DNA from: a bacterium
GTDB lineage: Bacteria > Desulfobacterota_D > UBA1144
DNA length: 47,666 nt
Direction: 5' to 3'
Assembly: GCA_018654605.1 (NCBI GenBank)
Contig: JABILG010000012.1
Span: 1-47,666, forward strand
Shown: positions 1 to 8,335 of the stretch, in pieces
How positions within the stretch are numbered: position 1 is the stretch's first letter
Layout of the letters: each line of letters starts with the position of its first letter
Position numbers and translations under genes: made by a program
Notes under the pieces: generated by a model
Told to the model about the DNA's origin: nothing
Database searches by the model: none
The model's input: the letters and a program-made list of their open reading frames with translations, nothing else

Positions 1-116
1 AAATCTAAAGTACTAGATGTAGTGCCAGTAACAACATAACCTTCTTTCTTTAAATAGGTCTTAATTGTGGCCCCAATATCACTTTTTTCCCCAATTAATA
101 ATGCACTTTTAGCCAT
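1..116 (-). CDS. Short-chain dehydrogenase-like protein, N-terminal fragment
   Basis: Only the first 38 codons lie in the window; the gene runs off the left edge. The start is an ATG at 116 read leftward. The translation opens MAKSALLIGEKSDIGATIK, a beta-strand followed by a glycine-rich turn (GEKSDIG) like the TGxxxGIG nucleotide-binding turn of classical SDR oxidoreductases, then a helix and a second strand (GYVVTGTTS). This suggests an NAD(P)-dependent reductase, but substrate and catalytic motif are outside the window. It lies downstream of, and on the same strand as, the large membrane protein at 187-2346, 70 bp away, so it may belong to the same glycan island. Confidence 0.55.
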   Translation of the reverse strand, partial: MAKSALLIGEKSDIGATIKTYLKKEGYVVTGTTSSTLD

Positions 117-186
117 GCTCAAAACTCACTATATCTTAAATATTTTAATAATATTAAGAGTGCCATATTATGCAATAGAATAAAAT

Positions 187-2346
187 TTATTTACTAACGT
201 ATAAGGCATAGTTAACAACGCCAAATACTATCTCCCTTGGATCACCATTGTTTAGGCTTTGTAGTTCAGATGATATTTCAATAATAGTTTCTCCAGGTTC
301 AAGTAAGAGTTTTAGGCTAAATTGTTTGTAATTTTGGACTGTATCCTTAATGATTTTTTTATCATATTTAATCTGCAATGGTAAGTTTTCATTATTTGGT
401 CTTACAATTGAAAAATTCAGCACCCTACTCTTAACTTCATCACTATCATTGGTAATGATAATTTTTGATTTTCCTGAAGACCATCTCAGATAACTATCCT
501 TAGTTCCTTCCTCAGCATGGAGCCCCGAGAAAGAAAGAAAAACCTCCTCTAACAATAAAGAAGGTAATAAATAAAAATAGCCATTACCTAATGATGACCT
601 ATCAATTGACCTTAATTTATTAAAATCGTAATATTTTCCCTCAACTTTGTTCCTAATTTTATTGGATAATTTATCGAATATTTTGTATCTTTTAAACTTA
701 AATCTTTGATTCTCTTGGTCCCTATTAACGTCTTCAAATGTAGCAAAGATGACTTGTCCAGACTTATAATCGCTAAAATTGTGATAGCTAAGTCCATAAA
801 AATTGTTCCATTTCCTGTAGTTTAAACAATATGGAAACTTAGTTCTTCTAAAGGAATCAGTACCAAATTTCTTATTATAACTTTCAGCGTTTTTCTTAGA
901 AATAGACGTACTTTTAGAACTAATATTGATGGAGCAAACATTTATTTCTTTTTGTGTGACCATAGAGTAGAACCAAGAATCATCAGAAGGATATTTGCTA
1001 TCAATTATTATAAGATCATTTTTTGTCACCTCAGCCAATATTCCCTTCTTTATTGAAGCTTCTAATAATTCTCTGGGATACTTGTAGACTATATTGGATT
1101 CCTGAACAACATGGTAGTTCTCAAGCCGTGTAAAAGAAATTATTACAAAGAATATAAACCAAATACCTATTGACAAAGTTGCAGAGGGGTTAATAGCCCT
1201 AATAATTGTAAAAATTAATGAGGCTAACCCAAAATATTGAAAAAATACTGGTAGGTATCCATAGCCAATTCCTGCTTCTATTAGTTCAGATTGATGTCCA
1301 GATATAGCAACTATAAAAGCAGGTACTAGGATTAGTAACAATGAAAAAGTAATCAATGATCTTAATCTATATTTGTTAATATTTTCATCGCTAGCAATTA
1401 ATGTTGACAATAAAAAAACTACTAAGCCAGTTAGTACCGCAGGAACAATAAAATCTAAAAAGTTAATTTTAAGAAAAGAAAGGTTGCTGAAGCCTTCCGC
1501 AAGCTTCCAAGTTAAAGGAAAAGTTGAAATTAGTTGGATATAAAACGCCTCAATTATATTACCGAAATTAAAGCTAAACATTGTCCCAGGGTATAGCCCT
1601 GAAGTTGAAGTGAAAAATCCTTTTATCATAAAATGAAGAAGGATAAGAGCAATAGGTGTAGCAATTAATAGAAATGATTTTTTTAAAGATCTATTTTCAA
1701 GATATATAATAAGAAAATAAAAGAGCGGGCTTATATAAGATAATTCATAACACAAAAGAGAGATGAGGAATACTAATAAATAATACCAATAATAAGTGGT
1801 CTTTGCGGTTTCGATGTATCGAATCAAGAGGTACAAAGAAAAGAAAAATAATAAACATGCAAGTGGTATAGAAGCAAAAGCTAAAAAGGGGTCGTGCCAA
1901 TATCTAAATTGAAATAATATTGGCAATAAGAAAACTACACAGTAAGAAAAGGATCCTGATTGCGTTATGAATTTAAGAATTTTTTCAAAATAAATCAGAT
2001 TTAAGTAAATGATAAAAAAAACAAATAGTTTAAACAAAAGTAAAGAAGGAAGTAGGTAAAAATAAGAATACCAAAATATCCAATTTAACGGGTTAAATCT
2101 TCCTAGACTTAGCCAATAGCTAATTTCTGAGACTATCCGATCAAATAAACTAATATTATAATGAAGCAATATCCCTTTAATCTGGGAATTAAAAGCATCG
2201 TCTGATACAAAGCCACTTAGAAATAGAGGGAAAAGCATCCATCCTAGCCAAAGCAATAGAAAAAAGTTTATGTTCGAAGCAAAAAAAACTCTTGCAGCTA
2301 TAATGTTCTTAGAAAAGGGCTTCTGTAGATAATGTAACAAATCCAT
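187..2346 (-). CDS. Large GT-C-like membrane protein, paralogue of 33440-35563
   Basis: This 719-residue polytopic protein has roughly ten or more hydrophobic segments in the first 430 residues and a soluble C-terminal domain of about 270 residues. The first extracytoplasmic loop carries an acidic motif (SDDAFNS), as expected for GT-C glycosyltransferases that use polyprenyl-phosphate-linked sugars. It is clearly paralogous to the protein at 33440-35563: both share SD(D/E)A(F/Y)NSQI, YKYPR(E/D)LL, a segment SGxSxxxIxNxxD and the near-terminal NGDPRxIxFG. The open frame extends to a TTG at 2364, but the ATG at 2346 aligns better with the paralogue and has TATAGT 7 nt upstream on the minus strand. 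Function as a transferase is inference from topology; I cannot assign a sugar. Confidence 0.75.
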   Translation of the reverse strand: MDLLHYLQKPFSKNIIAARVFFASNINFFLLLWLGWMLFPLFLSGFVSDDAFNSQIKGILLHYNISLFDRIVSEISYWLSLGRFNPLNWIFWYSYFYLLPSLLLFKLFVFFIIYLNLIYFEKILKFITQSGSFSYCVVFLLPILFQFRYWHDPFLAFASIPLACLLFFFSLYLLIRYIETAKTTYYWYYLLVFLISLLCYELSYISPLFYFLIIYLENRSLKKSFLLIATPIALILLHFMIKGFFTSTSGLYPGTMFSFNFGNIIEAFYIQLISTFPLTWKLAEGFSNLSFLKINFLDFIVPAVLTGLVVFLLSTLIASDENINKYRLRSLITFSLLLILVPAFIVAISGHQSELIEAGIGYGYLPVFFQYFGLASLIFTIIRAINPSATLSIGIWFIFFVIISFTRLENYHVVQESNIVYKYPRELLEASIKKGILAEVTKNDLIIIDSKYPSDDSWFYSMVTQKEINVCSINISSKSTSISKKNAESYNKKFGTDSFRRTKFPYCLNYRKWNNFYGLSYHNFSDYKSGQVIFATFEDVNRDQENQRFKFKRYKIFDKLSNKIRNKVEGKYYDFNKLRSIDRSSLGNGYFYLLPSLLLEEVFLSFSGLHAEEGTKDSYLRWSSGKSKIIITNDSDEVKSRVLNFSIVRPNNENLPLQIKYDKKIIKDTVQNYKQFSLKLLLEPGETIIEISSELQSLNNGDPREIVFGVVNYALYVSK

Positions 2347-2382
2347 TATAAAAACTATAAACAAAATAGTATTAAAATAAAA

Positions 2383-2631
2383 TTATCTATATTTATTATG
2401 GATTTTGGATTGATGTCTTAGATATTGAATTGAATTAATTGCAGAATGTTTAGTTTTTCTATTACGAACTCTTTTTCTCCATAAGATAAAAGAACTTAAC
2501 CGGAGGTTTTTTCTCATAATCTTAATTACTTCTTTCTCATTTACTCCATAAGCTTTATCAATTCCTTCAAATGGTGTCCTATCTTCCCAAGCCATTTCGA
2601 TAATACGAGAAATATCTTCATTAAGAAACAT
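2383..2631 (-). CDS. TIGR03643/DUF2805 family small protein
   Basis: This 82-residue protein matches my knowledge of the TIGR03643 (DUF2805) family: IIEMAWEDRTPFEGI near the N-terminus, then VIKIMRKNL, then SSFILWRKRVRNRKTKH. These look like a helix-turn-helix-sized fold with a basic C-terminus; biochemical role unknown. Length fits the family (about 70-85 residues). It follows pgpA on the same strand with a 13-nt gap. A TACAAT box lies 6 nt before the ATG (2638-2643 on the minus strand), which could give a leaderless transcript of its own. The C-terminal 20 residues after RKTKH are basic and less conserved. Confidence 0.8.
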   Translation of the reverse strand: MFLNEDISRIIEMAWEDRTPFEGIDKAYGVNEKEVIKIMRKNLRLSSFILWRKRVRNRKTKHSAINSIQYLRHQSKIHNKYR

Positions 2632-2644
2632 AAATATATTGTAA

Positions 2645-3094
2645 CTAATAAATCATAATTTGAATTAGAAGATTTGATATCAGACCCGCTCCAACATCGT
2701 CCATGGTTATACCCAATCCTCCAGGAAGCCTTTCCAAAGTTCTTACGAATAATGGTTTCCAAACATCAAAGAGCCTGAATAAAAAGAAGGCTATTACTAG
2801 GTTAGTAATAGAAAAAGGAATAAAAAGCATTGCAACAAATATTCCAGCAACTTCATCTATAACAACACATAAAGGATCTTCTGAATCAAATATTTCGATT
2901 GAATAATGCGATGTAACAACTGAAACTATAATAATAGCAATTGTTATAACGAACATTATAGTGTGTGTGGGATAATAAACAGAATTAATAAAAAAATACA
3001 AAATCGCACCAGCCAGTGTACCAAAGGTTCCAGGTAGCTTTGGCAAAAACCCGACATAAAAGAAAGTAGAAACAAGCTTATTAAAGAACATCAT
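2645..3094 (-). CDS. pgpA: Phosphatidylglycerophosphatase A (PgpA)
   Basis: This inner-membrane enzyme dephosphorylates phosphatidylglycerol phosphate to phosphatidylglycerol. The family signatures are all present: LPKLPGTFGTLAG at the N-terminus, VIDEVAG in the middle, and FRLFDVWKP followed by LERLPGGLGITMDDVGAGL at the C-terminus; the acidic residues in DEVAG and MDDVGAG are the expected metal/catalytic ligands. Four or so membrane segments are visible. A longer frame begins at a TTG at 3169, but the ATG at 3094 gives a typical PgpA N-terminus, leaves 90 bp to the divergent gene at 3185, and has TATTAT 8 nt upstream. With this start the protein is 149 residues, slightly shorter than most. 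It is a housekeeping gene sitting inside the glycan island. Confidence 0.93.
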   Translation of the reverse strand: MMFFNKLVSTFFYVGFLPKLPGTFGTLAGAILYFFINSVYYPTHTIMFVITIAIIIVSVVTSHYSIEIFDSEDPLCVVIDEVAGIFVAMLFIPFSITNLVIAFFLFRLFDVWKPLFVRTLERLPGGLGITMDDVGAGLISNLLIQIMIY

Positions 3095-3184
3095 TGATAT
3101 TAATAATAGAGTAGATAGATTAAAATAATAGTATAAAAATAACCTTTTCTTGTTTTTATATGATATCAATTGTAAATTTAGGAA

Positions 3185-4834
3185 ATGCGTATGAAGGCAG
3201 ATGAAATTAAAAGGAATCTAATTTTCCTTTGCTTGGTAACATTATGGTTTGTTTACTTTACCGGTGGAAAGTTTGCAAATCCGTTTTATATTGACTGGAT
3301 TTTTCCAAGTGACACAGAAACTCATTGGTTAGGTTGGCAATTCTATAAAAATCAATCAATCTTTAATTTTCCAATCTTTAAAAATACTAATTATGGTCTG
3401 GAGCTCGGATCTTCATTAGTATTAAATGACTCATTAGCAATTATGGCTATTATATTTAAACCATTCTCTAAATTTATTCCCTTTGAATTCCAATATTTTG
3501 GGATTTGGACATATATTTGCTTTATTCTTCAGGGAATCATCACCATGAAGATTTTTAGTAATTTTACAGATGATTTAGTAATCATTCTGTTGTGTGGACT
3601 TTTATTTACAATGCTTCCTCCTTTCTTGTGGCGTCTTCATGGTCATTTTGGTCTACTTGGGCATTGGCTAATACTGTTTGCTTTTTTATTATATTTAACC
3701 TCTAAAGAGCCCAGCCTTAAGCCTTGGACAATATTGATAATTACATCCTTACTTATCAATGCTTACATTAGCGCTATGTTGATTGGAATATTTATTGCGG
3801 ATTTAGCTAAGCATAGATTGTTAAGCCCAAATTATAATATAAAGAATTTAGGAATAATCTTTTGCAAATTTTTAGGGTCATTATTGGCTTCCCTACTTAT
3901 CTTTGGTTATTTTATGATTGGAAAAGGTGTTGGAGGTAAAGGGTTTGGCAAGTTTAATGCAAACTTGAATAGCTTCTTTGATCCTGATCAAATATGGTCA
4001 GTTACTGTAAATAACTTACCGACACCAGAAGCTGGATATGAAGGATTTGCATTTCCAGGTGTAGGAATCCTCCTACTCATTACAATCGTTATATTCACAA
4101 TAGTGTCAAGAAAGTCTCAAAAGAGGATTTGGAACCTTAAAATCCATTATCCGATAATTATTGTTTCATTCGCTGCATATTTCTTTGCATTGTCTAATAA
4201 TATAACTCTTGGGGAAAACATAATTTACACTTATCAAGTTCCAGATTTCTTTACATTCTTAACTAAAACTTTTCGAAGTTCCGGTAGATTCGTATGGATT
4301 TTATTTTATTTAATAATATTAAGCTCTTTAGTCTTTATGTTGAGAAGTTATACGAAGAGGACATTAAGAATAATATTATCCCTTATAGTCATTGTACAAT
4401 TTCTAGATTTACATGAAGCAAAAGAATATTTTAGTACTAAATTTAACAATCCTACTGTCTACAATAATCGCAGTGAAGAGTGGTCCTCCCCCATGAAGGA
4501 TCCTTTCTGGGATATAATTGCAAAAAATTATGAACAGGTTAACTATGTATATACAAAAAATAGACCAAAAGATTACTTTCCTATATCTCATTTTGCTGCA
4601 AAAAATAATATGAAAATAAATACAGGCTATTTCTCGAGAATTAGCAAAGCAGGTGCTAAGGAGGTAAATCAACAATTAACTGAAGCTATTTTAGATAAGA
4701 AATTAGATAAAGCTAGCATCTATTTTATCTATGATGATAAATTGTGGCTATATATAAATAAAAATTATAAGAACTCCGGCTTTATAATAAAAGAACTAGA
4801 TAATTTTAAGATTCTAGGTGTTCCAAGAACTTAA
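3185..4834 (+). CDS. DUF6311-type polytopic membrane protein, paralogue 1 of 6
   Basis: A 549-residue membrane protein with about ten hydrophobic segments and a C-terminal domain of about 130 residues. Shared motifs across the six paralogues are an acidic first loop (SDTETHWLGWQFY), NYGLELGSSLVLNDSLAIMA, FQYFGIW, TFRSSGRFVW and a late KNRPKDYFP...FAAKNNM...GYFSR block. The acidic loop followed by Trp is what a GT-C glycosyltransferase active site would look like, and I recall the family as DUF6311. Activity is therefore inferred as periplasmic sugar transfer from a polyprenyl-phosphate donor. The ATG at 3185 has no strong Shine-Dalgarno; an in-frame ATG two codons later is possible. Confidence 0.8.
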   Translation: MRMKADEIKRNLIFLCLVTLWFVYFTGGKFANPFYIDWIFPSDTETHWLGWQFYKNQSIFNFPIFKNTNYGLELGSSLVLNDSLAIMAIIFKPFSKFIPFEFQYFGIWTYICFILQGIITMKIFSNFTDDLVIILLCGLLFTMLPPFLWRLHGHFGLLGHWLILFAFLLYLTSKEPSLKPWTILIITSLLINAYISAMLIGIFIADLAKHRLLSPNYNIKNLGIIFCKFLGSLLASLLIFGYFMIGKGVGGKGFGKFNANLNSFFDPDQIWSVTVNNLPTPEAGYEGFAFPGVGILLLITIVIFTIVSRKSQKRIWNLKIHYPIIIVSFAAYFFALSNNITLGENIIYTYQVPDFFTFLTKTFRSSGRFVWILFYLIILSSLVFMLRSYTKRTLRIILSLIVIVQFLDLHEAKEYFSTKFNNPTVYNNRSEEWSSPMKDPFWDIIAKNYEQVNYVYTKNRPKDYFPISHFAAKNNMKINTGYFSRISKAGAKEVNQQLTEAILDKKLDKASIYFIYDDKLWLYINKNYKNSGFIIKELDNFKILGVPRT

Positions 4835-4882
4835 AACTCTGCTTTAAAAAATCTTAATTATGATTATAATCAAAGGATAAAA

Positions 4883-5704
4883 ATGAAAGATTTAGAATTT
4901 AACTATCTATACCAAAAATATGCTCATCTACTTCCATCCAAAGATAGAGATATCTATTTATTGCGAGAGGCAATTTTTGGCTTTAGTGAGATGAAGCAAT
5001 ACTTGGAAGATTTAGAAGGTAAAGTACTAGAGGTTGGCTGTGGTCCTGGTCTACTTTTAAATGAGCTTTCTGATATGTTTCCCAAGAATTCATATTTAGG
5101 AGTTGACCCATTCATCTCTAGTTATGAGAAGTTTAGCAATATACTAGATTCAATAAATAAGGTTAAATTTGTAAAATCCAAAATAGAGGACTTTGATACA
5201 AATGAAAAATTTGACTTAATTTTTTCTATTAATGTTTGTGAACATGTTGAGAGCTGGAAATCATACATAAAAAAAACACAATCTCTTCTTACCCCAAATG
5301 GAGTATCCATCATTCTATGTCCAACTTATGATTTACCTTACGAGACTCATGTAATAATTCCCATCATAATAAACAAAGATATAACCTATAAAATATTTGA
5401 GAAAAAAATAAGGGACTATGAGGAAAATTTAGGAATTCAAGGGAATTGGGAGTCTGTTAATTTTATTAAAGCCAGACATGTCAAGAAATTCTTAAATAAT
5501 ACTTATCAAGGTACTTTTGATTACAATATCCACGATAGGCTATTTAAAAGGTTTACTCATGACAACTTCTTTCTAGAGAGGCATGGATTGCTAGGAAGAT
5601 TTTGTCAGTTTTTATACAAAATTCGCTTAAATAAACTTATCTTCAATATTCTTAAGATTCCCTTTCCGTATATGAAAGTCGAAATCAAAAACTTTTTAAA
5701 ATAG
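4883..5704 (+). CDS. Class I SAM-dependent methyltransferase
   Basis: This 273-residue soluble protein carries motif I of class I methyltransferases at residues 48-57 (VLEVGCGPGL), an acidic ribose-binding residue after the next strand (LGVDPF), and a motif IV/post-II region FDLIFSINVCEHVESW. It most resembles the Methyltransf_11/23 type found in glycan clusters, where such enzymes O-methylate sugars or cap chains. The acceptor cannot be read from sequence. It lies between two DUF6311 genes, 48 nt after the first. A TATAAT box at 4865-4870 and a weak AAGGAT before the ATG suggest it may have its own promoter. Confidence 0.8.
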   Translation: MKDLEFNYLYQKYAHLLPSKDRDIYLLREAIFGFSEMKQYLEDLEGKVLEVGCGPGLLLNELSDMFPKNSYLGVDPFISSYEKFSNILDSINKVKFVKSKIEDFDTNEKFDLIFSINVCEHVESWKSYIKKTQSLLTPNGVSIILCPTYDLPYETHVIIPIIINKDITYKIFEKKIRDYEENLGIQGNWESVNFIKARHVKKFLNNTYQGTFDYNIHDRLFKRFTHDNFFLERHGLLGRFCQFLYKIRLNKLIFNILKIPFPYMKVEIKNFLK

Positions 5705-5731
5705 TTTTTCTATGTTTTAATCATTTGATAA

Positions 5732-7387
5732 ATGATACACAAACAAACTAACTTATACTTATCAGCAATTATTGGCATAATATTGTTCACATATATTGTT
5801 GGACTAGATATTGTCAACTTTGGTAACATATTCTGGCTTATAGATTGCCCTATTATTTGTGATGCACAACAGCATTTATTAGGTTGGCTTTTCTTTCGTG
5901 AGACAGACATTCTACAGTTCCCTCTTCTAAAGAATACTTCTTTTGGTTTGTACACTGGTAGCTCTTTGATATACACAGACTCTCTGCCAATTTTTGCAAT
6001 AATATTTAAGTTTTTTAATTCTTTTTTAGATTTCGAATTTCAATATTTTGGTCTATGGATCTTAATCTCCTTTTCATTGCAAGCAATTATAGCGGATAGG
6101 ATTCTTAAGATTTATATAGATGATAATAAATTTAGGCTGATATCAATTGTGTTTTTCTGTATATCACCAATCTTCTTAAATAAATTATTCTTTTCACATT
6201 TAGCACTTGCCTCACAATGGATAATACTGCTAACTTTATATGTTTACCTGCTTAAAGACTTTAAAATAAAGAATTGGCTCTTACTTATAGCTCTATCTGC
6301 ATTGGTTCATGGATACTATGTTGGATTTACATCTATAGTGTTCCTAATGGCAATCTCAAAAGAATATCTTGAGAATAAAGATGGGAAATTTGTTGCCAAG
6401 TCATTATTAATATATTTCGCATTTCTTGGGATACTGTTATACGGACTTGGATATTTTATGATAGGTGGAGGATTTACTAATCACGGATTTGGAAAATTTA
6501 AGATGAATCTAAATGCTCTCTTTGACCCTAGAGCTGAAGTAACATTGAGCGCCTCTCAAATCTTTCCAGAACTTGAAACACCTAGTATTAATGAAGGTTT
6601 CGGGGACTATGAAGGATTTAACTTCTTGGGTTCAGGAATAGTCTTAATGCTTATAATCATTACACCAATAATCATTTATCACTCTAATGAAGTCTTAAAA
6701 TCCCTTCAGAAACCTGTAAATAAAATAATCTTAATTTTCTTCTTTTTAATAACTTTATATGCTATCTCTAACAATATATATCTAGGGAATTCTGAGCTAT
6801 TTTCATACGATATGCCTAGATTTACAAAAGTTATTACTAAAACTTTTAGAAGCTCGGGAAGATTCTTCTGGATTAATTACTATTTAATCTATATTTTTAT
6901 ATTTGTAATGCTGTACCGATATAGCAATAAATTTAAATACCCTATTCTTATTATTTTTTTATCAATTCAATTTATTGATATGCAACCAACTTTTCAACAA
7001 GTAAGAAATGTGTTCTATAAAGACAAGAACAGCCACTCCTTGATATATAAAGAAAACATAAAGCTTGAACATGCTGATTGGGATTTTTTTGCAAAGAAGT
7101 ACAAAAGGATAATCTACGTTGTCCCAACAAGATTCCCTAGAGAGTATTTCCCGTTAGCATACTTTGCGGCTAAAAATAAGATTGAGACTAACTTTGGTTA
7201 TTTCTCGAGAGTTAACAAAGAAAGTGTTAAAAGGAATAATCTCAGGCTATTAGAAAGACTAAAAGAAAATAACTTTGATACTGAATCCCTTTATGTCTTC
7301 TTTCACGAAGAGTCATGGAGAATAACCAAGCAAAATAATCCAGATACAACTAGGATAGTTGATGGATACAAACTTCTAACACCCTAA
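5732..7387 (+). CDS. DUF6311-type polytopic membrane protein, paralogue 2 of 6
   Basis: A 551-residue polytopic protein with the same plan as the gene at 3185: acidic first loop (CDAQQHLLGWLFF), SFGLYTGSSLIYTDSLPIFA, FQYFGLW, TFRSSGRFFW, and a terminal block RFPREYFPLAYFAAKNKIETN. It differs in the residues just before the acidic loop, with two Cys (IDCPIICDAQ) that could form a disulfide in the periplasm. It follows the methyltransferase by 27 nt and its stop overlaps the stop of the converging GT2 gene by 4 nt. Putative GT-C glycosyltransferase; sugar unknown. Confidence 0.8.
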   Translation: MIHKQTNLYLSAIIGIILFTYIVGLDIVNFGNIFWLIDCPIICDAQQHLLGWLFFRETDILQFPLLKNTSFGLYTGSSLIYTDSLPIFAIIFKFFNSFLDFEFQYFGLWILISFSLQAIIADRILKIYIDDNKFRLISIVFFCISPIFLNKLFFSHLALASQWIILLTLYVYLLKDFKIKNWLLLIALSALVHGYYVGFTSIVFLMAISKEYLENKDGKFVAKSLLIYFAFLGILLYGLGYFMIGGGFTNHGFGKFKMNLNALFDPRAEVTLSASQIFPELETPSINEGFGDYEGFNFLGSGIVLMLIIITPIIIYHSNEVLKSLQKPVNKIILIFFFLITLYAISNNIYLGNSELFSYDMPRFTKVITKTFRSSGRFFWINYYLIYIFIFVMLYRYSNKFKYPILIIFLSIQFIDMQPTFQQVRNVFYKDKNSHSLIYKENIKLEHADWDFFAKKYKRIIYVVPTRFPREYFPLAYFAAKNKIETNFGYFSRVNKESVKRNNLRLLERLKENNFDTESLYVFFHEESWRITKQNNPDTTRIVDGYKLLTP

Positions 7388-8301
7388 TCTTTCTTTATTA
7401 TCTCTCTTATGGAGTATAGGGGGTGGTTCTCTATATTTTGAATAATTCTAAATAAATATTCACCAACTATAGCAAAGCCTATTAAAACTATCGGAATCAG
7501 GCAAGTCAATGCAAATAGGTACCAAATTTTTAAGAATATTTGACTAAAGAATCCAAGTACTACAAGAAGGAAAGATATAGAGGCGAAAACAAGAAAAGAT
7601 CTAAGAAAAATTCCACTGTTGTTAATAAATAATGAGCTGGCAAGAAAAATTAATTTCGGTATTGTATATGCTGATTCACCCTCGCCTCTTTTACCCTGAA
7701 CAATCTCCGCTGACCCAATATGATTAGTAACTTTTATGATAAGAATGCTAAGGCTTGGATTTAAAGTATTGAACTTTAAAACTTCCTCTCCTACCGCCCT
7801 CTTCATTACCCAAAAAGCGCTTCTTTTAGTTCCCTTGGGATATTGCAGTATTTTCCTTTCTATAGAAGTATAGATAAAACTAAAGAACTTTTTTGTTGCT
7901 CCATGCGTCTTTTCTTTGAAATTTCCAAAGACTACATCAAAATTGCCCTCTTTTTGTTTATCAATTAAAGAAAATAAATCTTCTGGTCTGTGCTCTAGGT
8001 CACCATCCATAGTGATTAAATAATTTCCCTTGGCTAACTTAATACCAGCTAATATACCTGCCTGTTGGCCAAAGTTTTTAAAAAAAGATATAACAGTGAC
8101 ATCTATCAAACTAGACTCTTGAATCTTTTTCATTGTTTCTAAAGTATTAGGATCTGTTGAACCGTCATCAATGAAAATTATCTCAAAAGAATAATTCCTG
8201 GACTTGAGAACTGTATCAATCCTATTGGTTAATTCAACTAATGAATCAGTAATATTTAGAACTGGAACAATTATAGAATATAAATCCTTATTTTCGTTCA
8301 T
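7384..8301 (-). CDS. DPM-like GT2 polyprenyl-phosphate glycosyltransferase
   Basis: A 305-residue GT-A enzyme with a GT2 domain (YSIIVPVLN at the start, IDDGSTD at 44-50, metal-binding MDGDLEHRPED at 98-108) followed by two C-terminal membrane segments (about residues 225-285). This is the ArnC/GtrB/dolichol-phosphate-mannose-synthase plan: it moves a sugar from a nucleotide donor onto polyprenyl phosphate at the cytoplasmic face. The lipid-linked sugar would be the donor for neighbouring GT-C proteins, so its place among DUF6311 genes makes sense. The ATG at 8301 has an extended -10 (TGA-TATTAT) only 6 nt upstream and no Shine-Dalgarno, suggesting a leaderless transcript. Confidence 0.87.
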   Translation of the reverse strand: MNENKDLYSIIVPVLNITDSLVELTNRIDTVLKSRNYSFEIIFIDDGSTDPNTLETMKKIQESSLIDVTVISFFKNFGQQAGILAGIKLAKGNYLITMDGDLEHRPEDLFSLIDKQKEGNFDVVFGNFKEKTHGATKKFFSFIYTSIERKILQYPKGTKRSAFWVMKRAVGEEVLKFNTLNPSLSILIIKVTNHIGSAEIVQGKRGEGESAYTIPKLIFLASSLFINNSGIFLRSFLVFASISFLLVVLGFFSQIFLKIWYLFALTCLIPIVLIGFAIVGEYLFRIIQNIENHPLYSIREIIKKD

Positions 8302-8335
8302 AGTGCAATAATATCATAAAGGTGAAATTAATAAA

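Noticed and set aside
3095-3169. N-terminal extension of PgpA
   Set aside because: It needs a TTG start, adds 25 residues not seen in the family, and leaves only 15 bp to the divergent gene.
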